From Echinostoma caproni (taxonomy: Eukaryota; Platyhelminthes; Trematoda; Plagiorchiida; Echinostomatidae), in the NCBI GenBank assembly GCA_900618425.1, contig UZAN01048620.1, positions 9,656-22,205 of the forward strand: a stretch of DNA of 12,550 nucleotides. Reading direction: 5' to 3'. Positions 1 to 7,818 of this stretch are shown here, in pieces. The translations under genes and the position numbers were made by a program. The stretch's first letter is position 1, and the number at the start of each line of letters is the position of its first letter. The notes under the pieces are model-generated. The model was not told the origin of the DNA. It did not search any database and saw only the letters and a program-made list of their open reading frames with translations.

Positions 1-22
1 TGTAAATTGACCTAAGATATGT

Positions 23-38
23 GCCACCTTGTGGTGGC
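23..38. repeat. short perfect inverted repeat (6-bp stem, 4-base loop)
   Basis: GCCACC is followed by TTGT and then GGTGGC, a perfect hairpin. It lies in otherwise featureless DNA at the left edge of the window. Its size is compatible with chance and I assign no function. Confidence 0.4.
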
Positions 39-815
39 GAATAGGTCTGAGTTTAAAATTCACACCGTCTATTTCTCTATAAGTCCCGCCTTGGAAACTG
101 AATTTGATTTTTCATAAGAGGAATTGCGGAGTTTTCAGCTCCAATATCAGTAAGCCAATATTTAGGTTATGGGAGCAACAAGAAGCATCATGATCACAGT
201 ATGAGTTGAATTCAACTATTTTGTAGTAATCTCATCAACTGTGTAGATGCGTGCAGATCGCGTTTGGTTTGCGGAGCACACACAGGGAAGAGAAATCAAT
301 CAATACGGAGGTCAAAGTTCATTAATTCGAACACGATTGGGCATAGGGGCAAGGAGCGGGGGTGTGGTGAAGGACATTGACACCTACTAGGTCAGTGCGA
401 GGTTGGCCGAAAATTCGGTCTGTTTACATAAATCGGGTTATGCTGCTCAATATACTGCAAAGTGTATTCGATTGTCTCATGCACTCTTCAACGATATAAG
501 CCGATTTGTTCTGTCTCGTTGTACCAGTTGAGATGCAATGAAATCTGCCTTGGCACAAATCGCGCAACCTAGCTCAGTTGTAATCTCTCTTCAAAAGAAG
601 TTGATATTCAATGCCAAATTATTGGAAAGACCGTGTTTTGTTCATATTGCAGTGATATTGCTTTGAATGTGTATTACAACGGAGCTATGCCTCCACTGAA
701 GTAACCTAGATATCGAGACCCTAATTAAATGTATACAATCATCCGGAGTAGTCTATTTCACCTTTTTAGCCTACGAGAAAATTCCATAATATGTCCTTCC
801 CTGGTTTTTGTTTAG
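39..815. other. no gene seen; probably intronic or intergenic
   Basis: I found no splice-bounded coding frame of quality here. Positions 64-84 (ACCGTCTATTTCTCTATAAG) resemble 3147-3165 and may be a small further copy of the dispersed repeat seen at 2873-3180 and 11104-11685. A GTAAGC donor-like site occurs near 147 but the sequence before it does not read convincingly. Confidence 0.4.
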
Positions 816-1433
816 TGCCATTTTACTGGAACAGATTCCGATCAAAGTGTAATTATGGTTCTAGTTGGTCTCCTGGATGTGATTAGAATGCTTAACGGAC
901 TCTGTTTGAATCAGATGCACCTATAGCATTTACTGTCCCACTGGTCACCAAGTGTCTATGGGAATAGTACACTCCTTGTGGATATCAACTATGAAAAAGT
1001 CAAAGGATATCCTGTGAGGAAAGCAAACTTTTCCTGAAAATCAGTCCATTTCTACCAGAAATCGAAATTAACCAATAAGAATGGACCAACGCCTCCGGAT
1101 ATTCCGTGGAATGAGCTGAGTATGCGAAAAGTCACATGGGTCCCCGATTCGGACAACCTTGTTGTTCACCTCTGCCCTGGAACGTTCTTATATCCGGTCT
1201 GGGAACACCCAAGGACAGTTACTGTGTAATACAATGATCACATTTTCCCAGTTCCTCAGTTGCACTCCTTTGAATACAACTGTCTCACTGTTCTTATTGG
1301 TTCGTGATTTTGGGAAGTCGACAGTTGAAGAACTAGAACTGGACATTATACAGCTAATTTGGCAAAACATAACCTAAACCACCCCTTTTGGTGCTCACCC
1401 TTAAATATGTTTCGCCAATTCGCACATTTATGA
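816..1433 (+). pseudogene. stop-interrupted reading frame, possible decayed coding sequence
   Basis: Starting just after a good acceptor-like tract (ctggtttttgtttag, ending at 815), one frame reads 206 codons with only five internal stops (TAG 924, TGA 1035, TAA 1227, TGA 1305, TGA 1326) before TGA 1431. The open segments have protein-like composition, for example PWNELSMRKVTWVPDSDNLV at about 1107-1160. The motif GHYTA is encoded at 1341-1355. GHYTA is also the histidine box of ubiquitin-specific proteases, but no cysteine box or zinc motif is visible, so I do not assign that family. About 13 stops would be expected by base composition, so the deficit is suggestive only. Other frames on both strands are also partly open here. 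It may be an old pseudogene, an eroded retroelement, or chance. Confidence 0.22.
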
Positions 1434-1904
1434 ATAGTAATCTGATTATATTAGGTATTACGTTTAAAGTAACTCAAAGTTGTGACAGTTAAGGTTTCGG
1501 TACATCATCCGGAAGTTCATATTTTCAAGCTTTTCAACTGTCGACATATTATATCATTTATTAGTTTAAAACTTTTGATTAACTGAATTTTGTTTTCTGA
1601 ACAATCGTTTCACAGTTTTTCTACAACGATTCAAAATGAGAGCTAAAGATGATTTTTTATTTATTTGTCATTCAAGTATAATTCATGTACCTACTTCTCT
1701 ACTATGTTCGCAATTAAGAACGCATAGTAAAATCTTTTCTCCGGGTAGTTGGTCACTTAAAATAAGTTGGACAATGCGATGAGTAAAAACAAGTAATTTC
1801 ATGCCGTTACACATTTATTGTTGCTCGCAAGAATGCTTTTGAGTAAGCTTTTATGTATGAAAGACAACTGACTGACTGACTAAATGTGTTTCTATTTTCC
1901 TTAG
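1434..1904. other. intron-like sequence upstream of the 114-bp exon
   Basis: AT-rich sequence with no convincing gene. A strong acceptor (tttcacag, ending at 1614) is followed by a frame open for about 55 codons to TGA near 1780. A phase 1-1 exon of 60 bp (1615-1674, donor GTATAA) could be drawn there, but the donor is poor and the peptide is unremarkable. Positions 1867-1882 carry an ACTG tandem repeat. Confidence 0.35.
1867..1882 (+). repeat. (ACTG)n short tandem repeat, possible branch-point region
   Basis: Almost four ACTG units in tandem, 22-38 bases upstream of the acceptor of the 1905-2018 exon. Each unit contains CTGAC, which fits the metazoan branch-point consensus YNYURAY at a suitable distance. 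The role in splicing is inference. Confidence 0.35.
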
Positions 1905-2018
1905 ATAAACTGACACAAAATGCCACAGACAATATTTCCGGTGTAATTGCTCAGGAGCTGGAACAAGAAGCAATGGACACCGTTGCACAGGAACTGACCG
2001 ATGACACTCAAGAATCAA
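1905..2018 (+). CDS. internal coding exon, 114 bp, phase 1-1 (unrecognised acidic protein)
   Basis: The acceptor is tctattttccttag (AG at 1903-1904) with a clear pyrimidine tract. The donor is GTGAGC at 2019. The frame starts with two bases (AT), runs 37 codons without a stop, and leaves one base (A), so the exon is phase-1 symmetric. It reads KLTQNATDNISGVIAQELEQ and then EAMDTVAQELTDDTQES. The peptide is rich in Glu, Gln, Asp and Thr, with an amphipathic look in the middle, and contains potential N-glycosylation sequons NAT and NIS. Without splicing the frame would stop at TAA about 25 bases beyond the donor. Its phase fits the exons at 2427, 7303 and 9192. I do not recognise the protein family. 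A link to the downstream exons is inferred only from phase, strand and composition. Confidence 0.5.
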
Positions 2019-2426
2019 GTGAGCTGAAACTGAATTTATGCACTTAAGATGTAGTGTTGATCAGCACTTCGAGAAAACATTGTTTTTCATGGTGCAAGCG
2101 TAAGCATTTTCAAACATTGATGGTTCAGATTATTTTCTCACTGGTACGAACAGATTTCGGTCATTAGTAGATGAACTTAATCACATGATCCTTTGGCTTT
2201 CGTTGATTTTGACATAACACAAAAGTAGAGTGAATATTGATTATGGGAAGCGCGAATGAGCCAGGGTTGATACGTGTACGTCGATTGTTGATAAGTATAT
2301 ATCCGCGACAGTAATTCCTAAGTTTCAAACACATTATATATATATATAATGTAGCTTAATGCAAATTAACATTATATAATTTAGTGATCATTTGTTACAT
2401 AAGTCGAATGTACGAAACTTCCACAG
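2019..2426. other. intron-like sequence
   Basis: Follows the GTGAGC donor at 2019. It is AT-rich and holds the 22-bp AT palindrome at 2331-2352. A GTAAGC donor-like site at 2098 has no convincing exon in front of it. Confidence 0.4.
2331..2352. repeat. 22-bp perfect AT-rich palindrome
   Basis: ACATTATATA followed by TATATATAATGT is exactly its own reverse complement over 22 bases. A shorter related block, ACATTATATAAT, follows at about 2370. Such sequence can extrude as a cruciform or reflect replication slippage. It lies about 75 bp before the candidate exon at 2427. Confidence 0.8.
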
Positions 2427-2470
2427 ATGATGACGGACTCTCTGAAGCACCAACTTACAACAAGGTACTA
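2427..2470 (+). CDS. candidate small exon (DDGLSEAPTYNKVL)
   Basis: The acceptor is acgaaacttccacag (AG at 2425-2426). The exon begins with AT, phase 1, so it joins in frame to the exon ending at 2018. It reads DDGLSEAPTYNK and then VL before donor GTAAGC at 2471; a second donor, GTACTA at 2465, would end it at AAG. Either choice leaves phase 0, so it cannot join the phase-1 exons downstream without an intermediate exon. The frame is also open upstream to an alternative phase-1 acceptor at 2383-2384. A phase-0 candidate follows at 2830-2892 (DIPEMHKLFVPTGLVQQRMP then TAG), giving a possible short 3' end, but that stretch overlaps a dispersed repeat. The acidic composition resembles the 9192 exon. 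Confidence 0.25.
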
Positions 2471-2829
2471 GTAAGCTTGAGCAACTACGTTGCACATAAT
2501 GAGCCCTTATATTTTTCAGGGGTGGGTAGGAAAGAGCTGCGATTTTTCTCAGCATCCATAATATACATCGGTGATATTCATTTCGAATTTGCGCAATATT
2601 GTCGCAACCCATCTCTGTTTCTGAACATTGACTATCCTCAGTTAGACTCAGACAGACTGGTGTTAGAACTATAAATAACATCTGTGTATCGATCGACTTG
2701 AAGTTAAATGAGAAAATTACAACCGTGAACATCCTTGACTAAGTCGGCTCGCATTCGCTTCTCTATTTTGGGAAGTTTACTGCACAGAAAGCTCTGTGAA
2801 AACTTTCGTTATGCTGTCTTTACATTCAG
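2471..2829. other. non-coding or repeat-derived sequence
   Basis: Both strands carry long chance-looking frames here: + to 2674, and - from 2732 to 2388 with 114 codons. Neither has splice signals or a recognisable domain that I trust. The overlap of two long opposite frames is more in line with stop-poor repeat DNA than with a gene. Confidence 0.3.
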
Positions 2830-2872
2830 GATATCCCTGAAATGCATAAGTTGTTTGTGCCAACCGGGCTTG

Positions 2873-3180
2873 TTCAACAACGCATGCCGTAGCCAGCAGA
2901 GGTCATACAAGAGGTCGGTGTTTTTAGGAACCGACCTTATTTTAGCCAAAAATAAAATGATGGTTTGCTTCTATTGAACGGTAACGGTGTTAGATCATGT
3001 CGTGATCCCCTATGTGCTTTTACATATTCTTTTGTCAGGGAAACCTTGCAGTAGTCCGCCCACTAGAAGGACGATTTTATTAGTTATACAGATTATTATC
3101 CCGTGATTCGTTCGAGAGTTTGGAATCAGACGCGTGTGAAATAAATACCGTCTATATCTAATAAGGCTGTCATTTCATCG
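2873..3180 (+). repeat. diverged dispersed repeat, copy A
   Basis: Matches the stretch at 11104-11685 in the same orientation and order. Shared blocks include CCGTAGCCAG (2887-2896), CCGTGATTYGTT (about 3101-3112), TCAGACGYGTGTGAAATA (about 3126-3143) and a following AAGGCTGTC-type block near 3163. The second half aligns at roughly 70-85% in the best blocks. The distance between the first and second blocks is about 220 bp here and about 480 bp in the other copy, so one copy has lost or gained sequence. It is probably an old transposable element fragment. The class is not recognised. Confidence 0.5.
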
Positions 3181-3892
3181 GCCATGTGAAAGATTGTCGT
3201 TAAGATTCAGTGGATTATAATTTAATGAAGATGTCCGTCAAATCTATCCACCTTCTGAGCCGCTCACAAAGTGATCCTGGTTTTAGTCGCTTTGTCCGCT
3301 AACACTTCCGAAGAAATTGTGGTTTTAATTCTGTTGGCGAACCCACTTTGAACACTGGCAAGTGGTTCGTTGGGTTTTTCGCACTCCAGTCCCGTTATTT
3401 GTCAGTGCGTTGAGGGGCAAGTTTCTCACATACAACTTCAAAATAACTATAGATTGTGGGAACCAAATAACACGTCTGCTGTAGTTGAGAATTAAACAAG
3501 CAAAAATCAATGGTCCTGGTAACGCGCGCTGGGTAGGGGTAGAATGTCATAGTTAGATGAGAATGAGACTGCACTTGACACAGCATACCAATTAAAAAGG
3601 GTCTCAATCATGATTTGAGCAAGATTGACACATTCCTTTAGTCCTTTAAACATCAGAAGTTAACCAATTTAATAACAATTATTGTGCGCTATTGGCCATC
3701 ATCATCGTCGGCAACAGCAACAGCATCAGCATCATCACATCCCCTAATCACGTTTATCATCAATGTAAATCGCATACAATATGAGGAAAAACTAAATAAT
3801 GTATTACTATTAACCTGTTGCAGAACAAATTTGTTAAGCTCTGATTTCGGACTAGCGTTTAAAAACATTCTGGACAAGCGAATAAATGTAAA
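3181..3892. other. no gene seen; contains an imperfect trinucleotide tract
   Basis: Positions 3697-3742 hold an interrupted CAT/CAG/CAA trinucleotide tract. An acceptor-like ttaacctgttgcag (ending near 3823) is followed by a frame open to TGA at about 3896, but without supporting features I leave it uncalled. Confidence 0.35.
3697..3742 (+). repeat. imperfect trinucleotide repeat (CAT/CAG/CAA)
   Basis: A run of CATCATCATCG, then GCAACAGCAACAGCATCAGC, then ATCATCACATC. It is interrupted, so probably fairly stable. It generates Asp/Ala/Val-rich or Ser/Ala-rich frames on the two strands that should not be read as genes. Confidence 0.7.
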
Positions 3893-4004
3893 ATGAAAAT
3901 TAGGAGTCCAGTCAAGTTCAAAATCTCAAATAAATCTGATAATGCTAGGACAAAAGATGAATTGTACAATTTCGGTAGATATATTCGATTCTTGAAAGTG
4001 AAAG
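3893..4004 (+). CDS. weak candidate first coding exon
   Basis: ATG at 3893 with an in-frame TAA upstream (3860-3862) opens 37 codons beginning MKIRSPVKFKISNKSDNART and ending RFLKVK. The last base G precedes an excellent donor, AAAG|GTGAGT at 4005, leaving phase 1, the phase used by the other exons. Against it, this stretch is strongly A-rich and T-poor, which lowers stop frequency on this strand, and no signal peptide or domain is visible. I cannot choose a partner exon. Confidence 0.2.
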
Positions 4005-5244
4005 GTGAGTGAGCATTGAATTTATAGATTCGTGTCGTCCCAAACAACTTTGCGGTGGAGAAACAAAACTATGAAATTCGGCTATGGTAGGAGGACTATG
4101 ATAGTCCCACATGTGACGCATTTGGATATACCGATAAAAATTGTGGGTTAGATAAAAATCGATCCACCGCAAAAGGGGTACAGGGAACTAGTGCAAAGTT
4201 ATGCATAGACCAAAATAGAATAAAGAGCGAAAAAGTAAAAGGCGTAACTTCGAAGTTCAGTAGAGTAATAAACTAGAGATAATTATCAAATTGAGAGAAT
4301 GGGCACAAAACTCTAAATACGGGTATGAACGCAAGACATTCTCCATCAGGATGATCATGCGTGGTGTTTCCCAGTCATCGGTTGCAAGTGAGATGCATGG
4401 ACGAGATTTCGAAAGCCACAAGACGTAAAAACTCATTAGGAGAAAGTTTCCTCACTCCCATCAGACTTAGAAACTAAATAGGTAAACTAAAGTTCATGCA
4501 CGAATTTAGAGGGGGTAGTCGAAAGCCGAAACGAGGGAGGGTAGATGGATGCGCAACGGTCCAATTCACCAGTTTGTGGAGGACCTGTGGACACAATAAA
4601 TGCAATTTTGGGAGACAAATTGAAAGTGCATGGTATAATCAACTTGTTACATTCTACATACTAAATCGAACATAAACAGTAGCGAAATGACCGTATCAAG
4701 AGTTGCCATAAAATGGACGAGTTGAAGAAAAATAGATCAAGCAATGGAAGATACTTTTAGCCAGAAAATCAGGAATGTTTTAACGATCATGAGAATCCGG
4801 AATGAGATCTTCTTTCAGTGCAGTTAACACTACACCCACCTCATCCAAATGCGTAAAACAACAGCAGAAAAGGGAAATGTAGATGATTGGAATTATTGGA
4901 GTTTACAAAATCGCTCCACAAAGAGCGTTTCAGCTGCAATTCACAAGATTTCTTCTCATATAAGTGTACTGGATTTAAGTATTCAAGCCAAATTTAGTTT
5001 CTTTAGCCGATAGACTTATAAATAATTACGGTTCATGAGAAAATGATTAATGGGATACGGGACCAAAAGTGAATATGTGTCCGGTGCAAACATTCATCCC
5101 ACAATATGGTGAGTCTGCAGATGATGAGATACGCTGCATATCAAGTGACTTTGGTGGGTCTAGAGACCGCAATATTACTTAAGTAAGAGGTAAAGTACGG
5201 AAAGCTGTGCGTGGTTAGTAGAGGTGAATAAAATCGGAATAAAG
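4005..5244. other. purine-rich, strand-asymmetric non-coding stretch
   Basis: The + strand from about 3890 to 5050 is visibly rich in A and G and poor in T (for example 4201-4260 and 4381-4560). As a result the frame of 3893 stays mostly open through about 4680, interrupted by stops at 4010, 4025, 4088 and later. I see no domain. Near 5040-5106 a short frame (MGYGTKSEYVSGANIHPTI) ends at a GTGAGT donor at 5107, but it has no convincing context. Confidence 0.4.
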
Positions 5245-5526
5245 ATGATGAGAGAGCGGCTACCCACACCCAACACACGACGTACTCTCGTCGCACGTGC
5301 CGGGCAAAGCTGGAAGAAGCGGCACGGCGGTCAAACCATGAGATGGCGCAGAGATATGAAGAAGCTGGCTTCGGCTTTGGCTTCGGTTGGTGCAGCACGC
5401 CTTCCAGGTTGGGGCCCAAGGGATGAGGATTGTCGTTGGCTGGAGACGCTAAGAGATATGGCCCACAATAGAAGTCAGAGTCGCGAATGCTGTACGGTCT
5501 GCCTGTTGAAGTCCCGTACCCCATAA
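5245..5526 (+). pseudogene. C-terminal fragment of a non-LTR retrotransposon polyprotein
   Basis: An open frame ends at TAA 5524-5526 and encodes the tail found after the reverse transcriptase domain in fluke RTE/CR1-like elements. In order it shows a basic RERLP segment; a WKKRHGGQT block like the family's WKKxRGGQTxTW; a MKKLASALASVG helix; then RLPGWGPRD (GWGPRD at 5407-5424); then WLETLRDMAHNR. The family usually continues NRxQWR; here the tryptophan is serine (QSR at 5476-5484). No endonuclease or RT core precedes it, and upstream stops (TAG near 5218) show that it is 5' truncated, the usual outcome of target-primed reverse transcription. Local GC content is clearly higher than in the flanks, fitting an insertion. 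The frame is otherwise unbroken, so the copy is not very old. The tail resemblance is recalled from the family, not searched. Confidence 0.8.
5368..5392 (+). repeat. GGCTTY hexanucleotide tandem repeat inside the retrotransposon tail
   Basis: GGCTTCGGCTTTGGCTTCGG is four hexamer units. It encodes ASALAS in the retrotransposon frame and gives a PKPKPKP run on the opposite strand. That run makes the 127-codon opposite-strand frame (5524-5141) look interesting, but it is a shadow. Confidence 0.7.
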
Positions 5527-5560
5527 AAAAGATAAAATGACAAATAAAATTTCAAAAAGT

Positions 5561-7302
5561 GTGCGGTGAAACACGAAAAAGTTGTTATCCCATTTATTGT
5601 TAATTTTCCATTTTAACAGTTCCGCCTTTTTACTATTTTCTGTATCCCAAACCCCCATCTCGTTATTATTATGGTTATTATTGTTGTGGCGTGGGCACTA
5701 TGCTTGTCCGCAATCATTCCGCTTCAATACGGATTATGAACGAATGATATGACAAGCCTAGGGAACAAATCGATTTTAAACCAAGTGTACAGGCTTCTGG
5801 TTCTCTATTTTTATATCACAGTTTTCTGGATAGATGCCGTTTTTGTTGTTTTGCTTGACCTCAAATTAGGTATGTGCGATTTGGAACTTGAGTCAAACAA
5901 CGGAAAATCCTTTGTTTCAAACCTTTTTGAAACCTAGGCTCGGATGAATCATCTACGGGCGTGTAGAGTCCCCAAACCCAAAGTGAAGGGATGACGAGGG
6001 TGATAGAATGGACAGAAGGAACCATAATATACATATAAGTCATCAGAAAATTGTTACCGAAAGCTTAAACGAGAATTTAGTATTGTATAGAACGAAATAG
6101 ATCTTTGGATGAAGGAAAGCTTGAATGGGAGTCGAATCAGATCAAATGGAGCGAATGGGTATCAATAAGAGATCATTGAATTGATTAAGAAAGTTCACCG
6201 GAATTCCAGAAGACTACCAGGAGTAGCAAAAGATTCGTTCCACGGTGACAGTTGCTTCACAGTTTACTGATAACTACGGATGTTATCAATGTTCAAAGTT
6301 TCAAAATAGATTATTTGACCGAAAATCTTGCAATTTTGGTTTCTCGGTATGAGTGAAGGTCTGCCCCCCCAACTTACTAATTAATTACGAACAACGGAGA
6401 TTAAGAGATAAAGAGGTGTGCTGCAACGCTAGAAAACGTCAGAATTTGCGTAGCTATTACAGTTCTCGGTTGATTGATGCTACTCGTTTTCGTGGGTCGA
6501 TGCAATAAGATCCAACAATGGATGAATCCAATGGTTTGACCTGATGAATTTATTCACGTGAATCACGGATGATCACACGGTCTTATGACCAGTCTACAAT
6601 ATTCACTTAGAAGATATTTTTTTCGTCGTGCACCTGTGTTCACGTAACCTGTTGTGTCACGCGCGTTGTCTGATTACCTCATTCTGAGAGGTGGTAGTGG
6701 CCTCCGTTGTGCAGTGCTCATCACATCACAACGGTTCACATCCGTTGATCGAGGAGGACACAAAAAGTAACACAGTAAAAGGGAAATGAAAAACAAAAAT
6801 ACTTGTACTAATCTTTAACATGTGTGCGACAGCGATCAAAACACTGAGGGACATTGCGATGCAAGTCATACAAACACAAACACACGATTCATCCTCTAAT
6901 ATTCCACATGGTCGACTTTATTGAGTGGTTGACAGTTGTACGCGTAATACCCTCAAACACAAACGCAAGCGACACACGAAGTCAGATAAGCACAACCGGT
7001 TAACAATTTCGATAACACCAGTAAATACCCTTCAAAACAGGCTTTTGTTTTCACATACTACATAAATAATCACATTACCTGTTCACCCATACGGCGGACA
7101 GAGATTCTGGTTATGCTGTGCATGAGTAAATTCGCGGTTTAACCATATTTAAATACGCCACCAGCTCGCCAAAGCCCGCGCACAAATATTGTCGACAGAG
7201 CAAATTCAAGCGGAAGATGATGAATTCATATAGAATGGTGTTGGGAGAATAATGAGTGGATGCACAAGGGCTCTGTTTACGACACCCAACCATATCACTC
7301 AG
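5561..7302. other. long stretch without a recognised gene
   Basis: Contains an ATT/GTT-rich tract at 5663-5690, a C7 run at 6363-6369, and an inverted repeat at 6704-6734. A strong acceptor (ttccattttaacag, near 5620) is followed by a tyrosine-rich open frame derived from the ATT repeat, which I do not trust as an exon. A 36-bp phase 1-1 pseudo-exon (about 5835-5870, donor GTATGT) can be drawn but encodes only a hydrophobic stretch. Confidence 0.4.
6704..6734. repeat. inverted repeat, 8-bp stem
   Basis: CCGTTGTG at 6704-6711 pairs with CACAACGG at 6727-6734 across a 15-base loop. A further TCCGTTG follows at about 6741. It could be part of a decayed mobile element or chance. Confidence 0.5.
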
Positions 7303-7485
7303 TGTCTCTAACCACAGCAGTATTACGCAACTTCGCAATCTCATTGTTGAACTTATCAACAGACCAAACGTATTTTCCCGTAGTTCTCGGGAATGTGGCA
7401 TTTCACACCACGTACAGAAAGTTCTGTGCGGAAGCCCTGAAACCAAATTTATTCGAATATTTCCATATTTTGAAATTAACAGGAC
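7303..7485 (+). CDS. candidate internal exon, 183 bp, phase 1-1
   Basis: The acceptor is aaccatatcactcag (AG at 7301-7302); a second in-frame acceptor at 7319-7320 would shorten it to 165 bp. The donor is a consensus GTAAGT at 7486, just before an in-frame TAG. The frame has no stop and reads SLTTAVLRNFAISLLNLSTD and on through FPVVLGNVAFHTTYRKFC to FEYFHILKLTG. The length is a multiple of three and the phase is 1-1, so it is frame-compatible with the exon at 1905-2018 before it and with 7670 after it. A caution is that another + frame and one - frame are also open over this stretch. No family recognised. Confidence 0.32.
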
Positions 7486-7669
7486 GTAAGTAGATGTTGT
7501 AATTGGGGCAAATATTACCGATGTTGTTTAGCCGAAAAATAAGAGGAGTAAAAATGATTCGGAAAACAGATCACATGAAATTCATAACAGGAATGAAGAT
7601 TTCGATGACTTCGTTAATACTGTGTAAGGGTAGATAAGTATAATAAGTGTTTTCCGTGGTTCTTCACAG
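7486..7669 (+). other. intron with a possible 33-bp micro-exon (7591-7623)
   Basis: A 184-bp GTAAGT...CAG intron. Inside it, ttcataacag is followed by 33 bases and then GTAAGG. Included in phase 1 it would add a hydrophobic decapeptide (MKISMTSLIL) without breaking the frame. In another phase the same bases read NEDFDDFVNT. Unproven. Confidence 0.25.
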
Positions 7670-7818
7670 TTTTCATTCATGTCAGTATCGGAAGTTATAC
7701 ATGCAGTGAAATTGATACCGAATACCACGTTGATTATGAAGAGTATATGGAAATGGTTGAAGCGTTGCACAAATCATTCCCATTCAAAAAGTCTAATGAA
7801 CAGAATTCAGTCATCTGA
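7670..7818 (+). CDS. candidate terminal exon with TGA stop
   Basis: A strong acceptor, gttttccgtggttcttcacag (AG at 7668-7669), is followed by two bases (TT) that complete the codon left by the 7485 exon. The frame is then open for 48 codons to TGA 7816-7818. It begins FIHVSIGSYTCSEIDTEYHV and goes on DYEEYMEMVEALHKSFPFKK. The Tyr/Glu/Asp-rich composition is protein-like and unlike the T-rich flank. If it is real, a gene ends here inside the span of the main gene. A phase-1 donor (GTGAAA at 7706) could instead make it a 36-bp exon. No polyadenylation signal close downstream was convincing. Confidence 0.3.

Larger units (their letters stand above)
5245..5560 (+). mobile_element. 5'-truncated non-LTR retrotransposon insertion
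   Basis: Contains the C-terminal coding fragment and an A-rich 3' tail just after its stop codon (CCATAAAAAAGATAAAATG and following). The exact 5' junction is not visible. The GC-richer character starts around 5240. I could not identify flanking target-site duplications by eye. It sits in the same orientation as the host exons. Confidence 0.65.

Noticed and set aside
2388..2732. 114-codon - strand frame
   Set aside because: No domain, splice support or compositional signal. It overlaps an open + frame and the candidate exon at 2427.
3684..3896. Ser/Ala-rich + frame and Asp/Ala-rich - frame
   Set aside because: Both derive their first part from the CAT/CAG trinucleotide tract.
4028..4280. 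Frame reading IRVVPNNFAVEKQNYEIRLW and onward
   Set aside because: It is in the same frame as 3893 but interrupted by several stops, and the intervening 23-bp intron would be too short. A-rich composition explains the openness.
5141..5524. 127-codon frame on the - strand with a PKPKPKP run
   Set aside because: Antisense shadow of the retrotransposon tail and its GGCTTY repeat; the + strand frame has recognisable family motifs.
5621..5746. Tyr-rich exon-like frame after a strong acceptor
   Set aside because: The composition comes from an ATT/GTT simple repeat, with no matching donor or partner exon.
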